Part shown: positions 34,803 through 45,808 of the stretch, piece by piece
Layout of the letters: each line of letters begins with the position of its first letter
How positions within the stretch are numbered: position 1 is the stretch's first letter
Assembly: GCA_037157565.1 (NCBI GenBank)
Contig: JAZHRO010000062.1
Span: forward strand, 7,006,001-7,070,000
Reading direction: 5' to 3'
Length of the DNA stretch: 64,000 nucleotides
Source: Thalassia testudinum
Taxonomy: Eukaryota; Streptophyta; Magnoliopsida; Alismatales; Hydrocharitaceae
The notes under the pieces: generated by a model
Told to the model about the DNA's origin: nothing
Databases searched by the model: none
The model's input: only the letters and a program-made list of their open reading frames with translations
Made by a program: the position numbers and the translations under genes

Positions 34803-35958
34803 TGTAGGATCTGTAAAGCACAAGCACACTAGAAGAGGGGATGAATAGTGTGGTAGATAAAAATTTGTAGGAATAACAAACCACAAAAATACACAACATA
34901 TATAGTGGTTCCCCTCACTTGGGTACTCCACTACCTAAATCTCCTGACTTAGAATTTTTAACTCGATTCCCTCAACCTGGAGGGAATCAAGTTACTGATA
35001 CCTGAGGTAATTAACGGGTTACCTCAATCCAATAACAAGATATCAAAAAAAAAATAAAGATACAGGTGTAAGCAAGATGCAAATAAAAGCTTACAACAAA
35101 TTCCTAAGTCTCCAACAAGTGTATATCTTAATAGATGATACTATACTAATCTAATGAAATCAGACTAAAACGAAAGATAATACGATAAAGCACGAGATCG
35201 CCTGAAAGATGTTTGTTGAGAGAGTGTCGCCTTGAAGGATGCAACAAAACAATAGACCTTGCAGCTAGAAATGTGAAATATGGGAATTAGGAGCATGGTG
35301 ACAATATTTTCTTGTTGTTGTGTGCAAATGACACACACAAGGTGTTTATATAAGCCACTAAACACCTTCCCTACGCTTGAGACTCACAGATTTGGGTCCA
35401 GTGACCTACATGTATCGGTACTAATGATTAGTACCGGTACTTGTAAGGTCCAGGAAAGACCAAGTGAACAAATTGTGGCCACTTGGTACCGGTACACACA
35501 ATGAGTACCAGTACTTGTTGTTCACAGTTTGGGACTTAGGCCCAAACTTGTGCCTAGCATGTACCGGTACTTATGACCAGTACCGGTACTTGCTACAAGT
35601 ACCTAATATTATAAGTGTAAGTCAATTTTTAGAGTTATCCCATCTACTCTATACGACTTTATTTTGAAAGAATCGAATTTGAGTTTTGAAACGAATGAAT
35701 GAATGATATTCTGAACCCTAATTATCTCTACTTTGATTTTAACTCCTAGATTATATTTTACTCGTTAGGAGACATACAAAGATTCTAAGATACAATGAAT
35801 ACAACAAAATTAAAGTCTTCTAGTCTTCTTCCTTCATATGCTATCTTGTTGCTTGCATCCACAGATTCTTTTGACCTGTAATATTTCATACACATTAGAT
35901 TTTAAAACGATTTTGTTAACACCAAAACACAGAAGAGAGATGGAACTAGGTTCTAACA
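34803..35958 (-). repeat. 3' LTR of the minus-strand copia element
   Basis: 1156 bp. TATA box TATATAAA (minus) at 35345-35352. U3 (35353-35958) has several copies of the palindrome GTACCGGTAC (about 35408-35590). It shares both ends with the other LTR but differs from it in a block of about 150-200 bp around the palindromes. Confidence 0.92.
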
Positions 35959-36362
35959 ATCTCCCCCTTTTTGGTGTTGACAAAACAAACAAGATACTCA
36001 TATTTAAAAATAAACAGAGACTTAATAAGAGAAGAATATAAAAATCTCCACAAGGAGTGAAAAGCCTCCCCCTCAAACTAAACTCTCCCTAATTTAAATA
36101 TGAAGTATCCAATCATTTCTCCCCCTTTTTGTCAAACAAGCAAAAAATAGAGAGCAAATAATACATTTTTAAAAGTAAAACATGATATATTTCATATGAG
36201 CAATCAAAGAATGATACATGAATAACTAGCTCTATTCAACCTTCATAGAAACTAAACATGATAAAGTTTATAAAGATAAAGCTTGAGACAAGTTTAGCAA
36301 AGCCACACATAATAAATCTTAAAAGTCATACAAGTTTAATAAGCAACAAAATGAAAACTAAA
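35959..36362 (-). other. Polypurine-tract region of the minus-strand copia element
   Basis: The minus strand carries AAAAAGGGGGAGAT immediately before the LTR (35961-35972). Further AGGGGGAGGCTTTT- and AAAGGGGGAGAA-like runs lie near 36064-36072 and 36119-36128. No gene is present. Confidence 0.7.
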
Positions 36363-37362
36363 CTAATTTCTAGGATGTTTTCTAATAAGCCTTTGTACAT
36401 GTCCACCATCATCATCATCATCGTCATCGTCATCATCGTTGTCGTCATCATCTTCATCTTCATCATTACTATCTTCATATGAAACTTCTTTATCTTCAGT
36501 GTCTTTTTCTTCATCATGATCATGAAGAACAGGTTTTTCCGCCATTGAAGATGAAACATGAGATGGATCTTGAAAGTGCTTTTGCCTTCTTTCACTGTAT
36601 TTTTGAGGTGCTTTTGGTTGAGTCCACTTCCTTTTTTTAGGTTGTTGAGTGGAAGAAGTGACAGGGGAGGACTCAATAGAAAGAGAAAGGTCATGGAATT
36701 TGCATTCCATGTGACGGAAGGCAAAAATGAGATTGGTTAAATTTTGACCAACGTAATTGAAAGTATTTATCAAATTGGAATCAGTTCTTGACAAATTAGA
36801 TAGATTTACCCAAGGCGTTTTAGCTTCTAGATATGGGTAGGTTATAGGAACGAAAGTGGAGTATGATTCATGAGGTGGATGAGAAGAAGATTGAACATTT
36901 GGATCAAGTTCTTCTTCATCATCACTAGAGGATTCCTCTCTAGCAGGTTTCACTCCCATTTTTCGGAGAGTAGACCATTTGAAATAAACCACTTTTCTAA
37001 GAGTAAAATTAGAGAGGTTAATTTTTTTTTTACGAAGAATGTGGGACACCAAAATATCCAATGGTAAAGCTGATGCGCAGTAATGGGGTCTAAGAAAATG
37101 AATAAAAACTGTGTTCCAATTTACCAGGAAGCTTGTAATGATAGCATAAATTAAGGGTAAAATATCAACAGGAATTTTGTGGTATCTTGAATTTTTAGTC
37201 CTTAAGTTTCATGCTAAGATACGAAAAAGGACGCAAGCAAATAGAGTCATGTTTTGGGGCAACCAATGCTTTGCCCTGGCAGTCAGGGAGCAAGAGAGTT
37301 TCATGGATTTTATGAGTAGGAAATTACTCCTTAAGTGTGTTAAATGCATGACCTTCATTAGG
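36363..37362 (-). pseudogene. Second ORF of the copia element, C-terminal part
   Basis: Continues the ORF at 40131-40503 after the solo LTR is removed, but with at least one frameshift (near 37330) and one stop (near 37209). Segments such as LNWNTVFIHFLR-type and LPLDILVSHILRKKKINL precede a Ser/Asp/Glu-rich stretch, a Lys/Arg-rich patch (KKRKWTQPKAPQKY) and a run of about 20 acidic residues, mostly Asp, at about 36399-36470. Second ORFs after pol occur in Sireviruses and have been called env-like. I see no signal peptide or clear membrane segment, so an envelope role is not supported. The antisense ORF at 36258-36482 is a shadow of the Asp tract. Confidence 0.55.
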
Positions 37363-37367
37363 ACATT
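37363..37367. repeat. Target site duplication (left) of nested solo LTR
   Basis: GACAT here matches GACAT at 40131-40135. Confidence 0.88.
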
Positions 37368-40130
37368 GATGGGAACACCATCATGAGCCCTAACTAGCTC
37401 ATTTAGACCCAATGAAGAGAATAAATGCTCCTACATAACTAACTGAAGGTCATAATTCACTAAATAACCTTTCTGAGATGAAAATAAGAAACAAGGGGTA
37501 AAACTACAATTCTACCATTGTAGTACAACCACGGGTTTTCTCAAGGGCTAAACAAAGGTCAAATGGTCTTAATAAGATAACAAGTGGATTGGATTTGACA
37601 GAAAAGGGTTTGTGTGAGCTCTGTGAATTCAATGACTTTTTGAAATCCTAAAATAGACCCACTTGATTAACCAAGGTTCTTTTCAGGATAAAATTCACTT
37701 AAACCCTCTAAAAATCATAGAAAAATATCCTCTAGGATTTAGTTCCTTCAATTTAGCCATTAGAACCCATCTTGACCTAGAATGGGGTCTCAGACAGATA
37801 TTTACCCTAAATTGGGTTTTTGAATAAATTTCCTAGTCAAACGTGGTCAAACTCAAAATCTAACTTCACCATTGGATTCCTTAGGTCCAAATTAGGTTTG
37901 TAGCAAAATTTCGACTCAAGATGAGTTTGCTTTGACCTAGTTTGCGAAAAGGTCAAGCCTGATTACATTTCTACCCCTATCTTTCAAAAACCCTTACAAA
38001 CAGCATCCTAGCTTCTTCATCATTTTCCCAATTAGGTCCCTCCACCATTATAGAGGAGGAAACCTACTTCAGTGAACTTTGACAGGGCAAATCTCCTTGA
38101 TTGCTTAGAGGATCTCCTCCAAAATTGGAAGGGAGATCCTTTGAGAAATTCTCTCTCGTCTAAACCCTTATTTGAGATCTGATTCCCTCTCAATCTCTCA
38201 TGCGAACGCATGAGAGATATGGGTATCTCAACGATTTCCATCACCAGCGAGCTTTCCTTGCTTGGGAAGCTTGCTTCCCAAGCCCTAACCAACCTTCAGA
38301 GCTCTATTTAAAGGAGCCCAGACCTCTTCGATCTTCCCACGCTCGAATTCGGTCGTGAACACCCATAATTCCTCTCTTCCCTTCACGGCCGTAAGCTCCT
38401 CGACGTCCGGTGACATTTCTTGCTCCTCCTCATCGTCCGACCACCATACCTGTAGTGGATCTTTCTTCCTTGACTCTGTCCATGCCTCATCATACCAGCA
38501 GGCATTCCCTCTCTTCATCCTTGCTGGCTGATCTCTACTCACCGGAGCTACTTTCGTCTCCGGTGTCGACCACACCAGACCCGAAGCCTCCGCTCACCCC
38601 CTTCGTCTCTTGACCTCCCAGATAAGCTCCTGCTCCCCTCTATTTTCTTCTCCACCCCTTATTCTCCAAAATCGACCACTACCAATCTCCATCACCTCCA
38701 TCCTTGCCATCTCCGACCATCTACTCTGGCAAGGCCATCCCACCTCCACAGGCCACCCCAACCCTCTCCGACAAGCCTATAAGCTTCATTGATCCTTTCC
38801 CCTCAGTCCACACACCACGCCACTCACCGACGCACCTCACCGAGCACACCCACACTCTCTCACACAGTGTGCCCTAGGCACGCATGCACAGACATTGCCA
38901 CGCCATGCCAACAACCCTGGCATCTTCGTCATGCTTCAGTGACCCTCTCCGAACGTTTTGATGTGGTCGCGAGGCTGTTCTTGCAGTTTCAGGTTCAAGC
39001 ACCCATCCACCATTGTTGCAAAGCTTGAAGCAAGCTTGCTGCAGCCCCAGGTCCGCCAAGCCCAGGTGCTGCTGTCCCAGGTGTGCGGAAGCCCCTCACG
39101 CATGCACTCAGGCCTTCAATTGGAGTTGAGAGACTCCACGCCTACTGTAATTGCAAAGCTCACTCTGCGGGTGCATGTGAGGAAAAAATTGGACATTTAG
39201 TCCCACCTCGGAAGTGAAGGAGCGTCCGCACCTGCATAAAAGGAACAAGTGCAGTAGCCTTGTCACCGCAGATCCACGGGGTGAGGTCCCACTTACCCGA
39301 CCCGATCTCGTCCGCGAACATGGCTCGTGGACCTAGCCTAACCCGATCCAACTACACTCCTCACCCACTACTGCACGTCAATGGGCCTGGTCCCGGGTAC
39401 GCACCCGACCCGATTACCCGACCATCTGTGTGGCTCTGGGAGAGCGTATCCTAAGAGAGAAAGTGAGGAGAGCTGCGTGCGGGTAGGGGTAGGTTTTGCT
39501 ACAGGATTCTTCGGCCAACACTTAGCCACAATCTGAAGAGGAAGAGGGGGCCAGAAGAAGAAGAAAGGAATAGGAAGCCAGAGAAGGCAGAAGGCTGAAG
39601 AAGAAGAAGAAGAAGGCCAAAGCTGAAGGCTAAAGGCAGGAGCTAAAGAAGGAAGAAGAAGCAAAGGCGAAAGAAAGGCAAAGGCAAGAAGACAAAGAAA
39701 GCTAAAGAGAAAGAGAAAAATCATGAAGACAAAGACAAAGGAAGTCAGATAGAAGCCAAAGAAGAAGAAGGAAGGAGAAGATAGAGAAGAGAAGGAGAAA
39801 AGAGATCAGACACTTTAAGTCGTCTGATTAAGGAATCAAACGACAAATTCTAGTCTCCATTGCATATTTATATATTGAATCATTTGGTGATATTGTAGGA
39901 GTATTTGGTGATCTACATCACCATTTTATTCCCATATTTTTGTACTCTGATACTGTTATTATTGCAATTTCTTTCAGTATAAGTTGTGATCTTGATTTCT
40001 AAATACCAATTTGCTCCCTATGTTCTACCTCGAAAATCTTTTCGAGTAATAAAATTATATCTATTTTGAATGTTATTTCGGCTGTACTACAATGCAATAC
40101 TCTTTAAAACTCGATTCAGCACGATAAATA
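37368..40130 (+). mobile_element. Solo LTR of family A inside the copia second ORF
   Basis: 2763 bp, starting TGATGGGAACACC and ending CGATAAATA (a decayed CAACA end), flanked by GACAT. It has a perfect 12-bp-arm hairpin at 38193-38218, TATTTAAA at 38305-38312 and a purine-rich tract at about 39455-39815. There is no primer site or internal region, so it arose by LTR-LTR recombination. ORFs inside are Ser/Pro/Leu-rich artefacts. Confidence 0.92.
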
Positions 40131-40503
40131 GACATTCAGTAATGGTTGACAAGAATTTCAGTGTGATGGTGATTTTCTGACGAAGAATATTTGTTGTTAA
40201 GCCAAGGTGACCTCGATTTTCTTGTTCTCGGAGATTAGCAAAGAATAGATAATTGACATCAGGGTATACTCTAGGAACATCAGCAAAAAATGATTCATCA
40301 AAGAAATGCATGAGTTTTTGTTCGGAAAGACGAGTGGTAAAATTAAAGAGTTGGAGAGAGAAATCTTTCCACTCAACTAACCTACAGTGATGAAGTTTTA
40401 GGCCTTTATACCAATCAAACTTCGACCTAGCATCCTCATTGATGCAAAACTTGTGAAAATCATCTTGAGCTGCTTTTCCCTTACTCTTTGATTTAGGTGC
40501 CAT
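40131..40503 (-). pseudogene. Second ORF of the copia element, N-terminal part
   Basis: Starts MAPKSKSKGKAAQDDFHKF at 40503 and is open to the solo LTR insertion. It contains DARSKFDWYKGLKLH and DVPRVYPDVNYLFFANL, which recall the plant transposon-associated domain often seen in proteins encoded downstream of pol in Sirevirus elements. I recall this by pattern and could not check it. It lies about 700 bp after the end of RNase H. Function unknown; the copy is broken by the insertion. Confidence 0.6.
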
Positions 40504-41212
40504 CTGAAAACATGCAGTAACGAGGAATAGGAATATGATTAGAAATATAGAAAACTTCCTTTCATGTGTTTGTACAAAAAAAAAACTTTTGAGCCTACAT
40601 GATTGGTATCGGTACTGGTTGGTTTATGTTCCAACTAGAAATTCGAGCTAGTACCGGTATTCATATTCAGTACCGGTACCTGCTCACTAAAGCAGGCACT
40701 ACTGCGCCTAGCTAGTACCGGTACCATGTGGTACCCGACATGAATGGAGTGTAGTAGCAGGAATGGTTTTGAGAGAAAGAAAACAAGATACAAGATGACT
40801 CAAAGAAGCACGAAATGACAAGAAGATAAGAGTATACCTAGAGTTGAGGCTTGGAGATGATCTTTCTCTTTTTGGCTAGGGCTTGGAGAAGCTCTTGTGA
40901 AGAGAACTAGGGTTTGCAAGTGAAAAAATGAGGCAAGTGTTTGCACTTGGCCTCTTTTATATGGGATGGGTCATGTGCTAGTCACATGACCGCTTAAGTG
41001 GTTGAGAGAAATGAAATTAACAACTTAGGTGTTAAGAAAATAATGCAATCAACAACCTAAGTTAAGCAACCATATTGTAAACAACACCCTGATATTTCCA
41101 GACATATGGAAATATTACAGTTTACCCCTTTTTTTTAGCAAGCATGGGTAAATTGCAATGAGGCCCTTAGGGATTTTTATAAATACAAACAAATTACATA
41201 TCAATCAAATTA
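40504..41212 (-). other. Spacer between copia pol and second ORF
   Basis: No ORF. It carries GTACCGGTAC-type palindromes (about 40605-40735) like those in the LTR U3, and AG-rich sequence upstream of the second ORF. Confidence 0.55.
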
Positions 41213-42900
41213 TTAGTTTTGAATCTCTTTTATTGTACAAAGTCCTAATTTTCTTCTTATAAAACAGAATCTCTCTGCTGCAAGAGGTTTTGTAAAGATG
41301 TCTGCCAATTGGTTTTCTATGTTAATGAATTCTAATTGAATTGAACCTTGAAGCACATTATCTCTAAGGAAACGATGTCGAACATCTATGTGCTTGGTAC
41401 GTGAATGATGTACTAGATTTTTGGATAAATTTATTATGCTTGTATTATCACATAAAATTTTGGTTTGCACAAAAATCAATCCAAAGTCGGACAAAGTCTG
41501 TTTCATCCAAATGACCTGAGAGCAAGTAAGTGAAGTAGCAATATACTATGCTTCAGTCGTAGAAAGTGAAACACAAGTCTGTTTCTTAGAGAACCATGAG
41601 ACTAGAGATTCTCCAATAAAATGACATGTGCCGCTAGTGCTCTTTCGGTTTGTCCGACTCCTTGCATGGTCTACATCACTATAGGATAATAGATCTAAGG
41701 TTTGTGCTTTTGGATAGAAAAGACCAAGATCTTTTGTGCTGTTTAGGTATCTAAATATTCTTTTTAGTTTATTAAAATGAGATTCCTTGGGTTCAGCTTG
41801 GAATCTCGCACATAAACAAGTAGCAAAAAGAATATCATGTCTAGAAGCTGTAAGATATAGCGGTGAACCTATCATGCCCCGGTATTTTTCATCTACCCCC
41901 TTGCCGGATAAATCTTCACCAAGAGAAATAGATAGAGCAATCAAAGTCTCTTTGTCATTTACATTTTCAAAGTCAAATTTATTGAGAATTTCATGAACAT
42001 ATTTTGTTTGACTAATGTAAATTCCTATGTCTAATTGTTGAATTTGGAGTCCTAAAAAGAATCTAAGTTCACCCATCATACTCATTTCAAACTTAGTCTT
42101 CATAGTCTCACAGAAATGTTGACACAGGGACTCCTTAGTTGATCCAAATATAATATCGTCAACATATATTTGAACCAGTTGGATGTAATTTCCTTCTTTT
42201 ACAAAAAGAGTTGAATCAACAACTTCAATTCTAAATCCGTGCTGAAGAAGAAAGGTCCTAAGCCTATCATACCAGGCCCTGGGAGCTTGTTTAAGTCCAT
42301 ATAATACCTTATTGAGCTTGTATACATGCTCTGGGTGTGCTGGGTCCTCGAACCCAGGAGGCTAATGAACATAAACTTCTTCCTTAATATAACCATTAAG
42401 ATAGATGCTCTTGACATCTATTTGATATAGCTTGAAGTCCTTTGCACTTGCAGATAGCATCCATATGGACTCCAAGCAAGCAACAGGAGCATATGTCTCA
42501 TCAAAGTCAATACCCTCCTATTAGTTATAGCCTTGAGCTACAAGTCTGACTTTATTCTTGATCACTGAACCAGATTCATCCAATTTATTTTGGAACACTC
42601 ACTTGGTTCCAATGATGGAATTACCCTCAGGAGCGGGTACCAAGTTTCATACATTGTTCCTTGTAAATTGGAGTAGCTCCTCCTACATAGCTACAACCCA
42701 TGACTCATCCTTTAATGCCTCATCAACTTTCTTGGGTTCAAGTTGAGAAACAAAGGCATTAAGGACAAAATCGTCTCTAAAGTGAGATCGGGTTTTTACA
42801 CCTTATTCAATATCACCTATGATCTATTCTTGAGGGTGATCCTTATGGAGTACCCATCCTTTTGGAAGATCATGTATATTTCGTGTATCTTCCATTTTTG
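41213..42900 (-). pseudogene. pol: copia reverse transcriptase and RNase H, broken
   Basis: Copies the element RNA into DNA. The minus strand reads, in order: the RT N-terminus around 42400-42760 with several stops, LYGLKQAPRAWYDRL at about 42255-42300, YVDD (intact catalytic Asp pair) at 42155-42166, then RT thumb and connection to about 41760. RNase H follows, with RTNRKSTSGTCHFIG, then VSLSTTEA and a TAG (41546-41548) where the family has EAEY. It resumes in frame at 41506 with HHSRTKHIDVRHRFLRD and QLADIFTKPLA, ending at 41213. Another TAG lies near 42362. The copy is inactive, but the domain identity is certain. Confidence 0.9.
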
Positions 42901-44236
42901 ATGCATCGGTGAAGAGGGTATCTTCATCATTAGAATCTAAATGATTTGGTTCAGGTTCATCTAAGTTTATTTCATCGAATGAAATATGCAGGGATTCTTT
43001 TATAACAAAAGTCCTTTTATTAAAGACTCGATAAGCATTGCTTCTTATTGAATAGCCAATAAAAATGACTTCATCACCTTTAGCATCAAACTTATCAAGC
43101 TGATCATGGGTGTTTAATAACTAACATCGACTTCCAAACACCCTAAAATATGAAATCCTAGGAGACTTCTCATAATAAAGCTCATATAGAGTTTTCTTAA
43201 TAATAGGCCTTAAGAGAGTTCTATTAAGAACATAACATGTCGTATTAATGGCTTCTACCTAGAAATATTTTTGAAGCCCAGACTCCAAGAGCAAAGTTCG
43301 TGAGCATTCTTGTAGAATGAGATTCTTGCGCTCTACAACACCATTTTGAGATAGTGCCCATGGAAATGAAAATTCATGGGTTATGCCAGAATTGACACAA
43401 AAACTTGAAAATTTTTCATTTTCAAATTCACCCCCATGATCAGTACTAAGTCTAAGAATTGAGGATGATTTTTCCTTTTGAAGTCTTCGGGCAAGACTTA
43501 GGAAGGAATCAAATGAGTCATCCTTATGTTTCAAGAAAATGACCCAAGTGAACCTAGAGAATTCATCAACAATAACTAGGCAAAATTTTGATCCATTTAG
43601 ACTCTCGAATTGTGTTGGTTCAAATAGATCAAGGTGTAACAACTCTAAAGGTCATGTTGTTGAAACTACATCTTTAGGTTTAAAAGACGCCTTGTGCATT
43701 TTTCCGAGTTCACAAGACTTGTACAAAATATCCTTTTTATTAGTTAGTTTGGGTAGGCCCCTTACTGACTCATTTTTGGCTAACCTATTAAGATGTTTGT
43801 GATTAATGTGACCTAGCCTATAGTGCCAAAGATCTACTTCAACATGGGAGGCAAGCAGACATTTTACAAATTTCTCTTGCGAAAAATGAAGAGCATAGAT
43901 ATTTTCATATCTAAACCCTTCAATTAAAACCGTATTTGTTCCTTCTTTTAATATTTTAAATCCAACTTTAATAAACAAAGCATCACATCCATTATCATAT
44001 ATTTGACTAACACTAAGCAGGTTATGTTTTAAGTTTTCTACTAAAAGAACATTACATAGTTGCTTAGAAGAATTATCTATTGTACCTTCACCAATAAGGC
44101 GACAACATTTGTTGTCGCCCAACTTGACGTGTCCTCCATCTTTGATTCTGGTCCACTTGATAAAGAGATCAGAGTGTCCCATCATGTGCTTGGAACACCC
44201 ATTGTCTAGGATCCATTTGTCCTTCTTGACCTGCAA
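42901..44236 (-). pseudogene. pol: copia protease and integrase, broken
   Basis: The protease motif appears as WILDNGCSKHM at about 44180-44215, so the catalytic D-S/T-G is D-N-G (44198-44206), which should kill activity. The pre-integrase zinc-binding part has LWHYRLGH and HLNRLAK, but one Cys of the C-x2-C pair is Tyr. The integrase core (43259-43642) keeps D (43630), D in STDHGGEFEN and E in QNGVVERKN with 35 residues between the last two, the DD35E signature. A stop follows at 43259, and the integrase C-terminal part with FDAKGDEVIFIGYS reads on to about 42900 with further stops. The integrase inserts the DNA copy into the host chromosome. Confidence 0.9.
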
Positions 44237-44331
44237 AATAATTTATTAAATTTATTTTAGGTATCCATTTTCTTTTGGGTCCTTGATAGTTAGTACCCTT
44301 CAAATTCTTAGGTTTATAGATCACCTTAGTG

Positions 44332-45757
44332 TTAGATCATAATTCTTAGGATTCTTGACCTTTTGATAAATCCATGCATGTCTAGGTACATGTGATTTAT
44401 TTTGTGTATTCTTTTTTTTATCGAACTTAGCTTTAAATTATTACAAAATTCTATATTCAGCCTAGTTGTTGTTTTTAGATTATTCAAAGTGCCCTCAAAG
44501 TGTTCATAAATATCTTCTAATTCTACTATTTTTGCATACAATTGATTGTTAGTTTCTTTTAACATTTTTAATTCTATTTCTAAAACAAGATTTCTCTATT
44601 TCTAGAGTTTTATAACTATCATGCAAGACCTTATTTTCTTTTTTAATCAACCTAGCTTTATGATACAAATCTTCATATGCTTGTAATAATTCATTAAAAG
44701 TGACTTCAGAATCTACCTCATTTTCTGAGTTGTTGTTGTTCGTCATTAAGCAAAGATGTGCAACTTCCATTTCTTCATATTCTTCAGAAGATGATTCCGT
44801 GCTAGAATCACTATCATCCCAACTCGCCTTGTATGCCTTTCTTAAAATCTTCTTTCAATCGAGTTCTCTGTCCTTCTTTTCTTCCTTCTTCTTTTTGATC
44901 ACTGGACAATCTTTTCATACGTGTCCCTTCTTCTTGCACTCAAAACAAATAATGTCATTTGTAAATTTATTGACTTTCTTACCTTATTTTTGAATGAATC
45001 TTCTGAATCTTCTCGTTAGAAGAGCAAGCTCCTCTTCTTCGTCGGAGTTAGAATCGTTGAAGTCCGACTCCTCCTTTATAGCTTTGAAGGAAAGCTCTTT
45101 CTTGCTTACAGATTTTTCTTCGTTCTTCTTCATATTTTCCAATTGAACTTCATATGCCATGTGGCTTCCAATCAATCCAAAGAGAGAGTAGAAAGGTCCT
45201 TTGCCTCTTGGATGGCTGTGGACTTTGGAGACCAATTGCTTGTAAGGGATCTCAAGATCTTCCTTGCAAGCTGCTCCTCCTTCAGCTTGACTCCAAGGTT
45301 CTTCATTGGATTCACGATCTCTCCAAATCTTGTGTACATCTCTTTGATTGTTTCACCTTTCTGCATCCTGAAACACTCATAGCCTTCTGTTAGAATAGAA
45401 ATATGTATTTCTTTTACCTTACTTGTACCTTCATAGGTGACTTGCAGCGTGTTCCATATCTTGTATGCGGATTCGCATGTGGAGATACGATTAAATTCTT
45501 CCCTTGATAACGCACAATAGAGTGTGTTCATCGCTTTTGCATTTCCCATGATCTTTTTCTTTTGATCCGTGGTCCAAACAACACCTTTCTTGTGGCTCCG
45601 GATCCGTGTACTTCTCTTGAATGAGAGTCCACGAGTCCTCATCTATGGCCTTGAGGAAAATTTGCATCCTCCTCTTCCAGTATCCATAGTCCGTCCCATC
45701 AAAGTAGGGAGAATGTGCAGATGACTGTCCTTCAATGCACTTGACTGATGATGCCAT
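44332..45757 (-). pseudogene. gag: copia gag (UBN2-type) of the minus-strand element, broken
   Basis: Starts MASSVKCIEG at 45757, with YFDGTDYGYWKRRMQIFL as the UBN2 start. Frameshifts occur near 45600 and 45200. The body carries YKIWNTLQVTYEGTSKVKE. The zinc knuckle C-x2-C-x4-H is at about 44918-44955, with a TGA just before KDC. A coiled-coil tail follows, rich in Glu, Lys, Asn and Leu (44332-44770), with one frame change near 44560. This architecture matches the outer copia gag at 891-2264 although the sequences are clearly different. The tail is typical of Sirevirus gag. Confidence 0.88.
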
Positions 45758-45794
45758 TGCGAGGAAGAAAGATTACTTCTTCTATTTGCGACCT

Positions 45795-45806
45795 GCTCTG
45801 ATACCA
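45795..45806 (-). other. Primer binding site, initiator tRNA-Met
   Basis: The minus strand reads TGGTATCAGAGC exactly, two bases inside the 5' LTR (45809). Confidence 0.93.
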
Positions 45807-45808
45807 CC

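Noticed and set aside
36258..36482. Ile/Val-rich ORF resembling a membrane segment
   Set aside because: It is the antisense of the poly-acidic tract of the copia second ORF.
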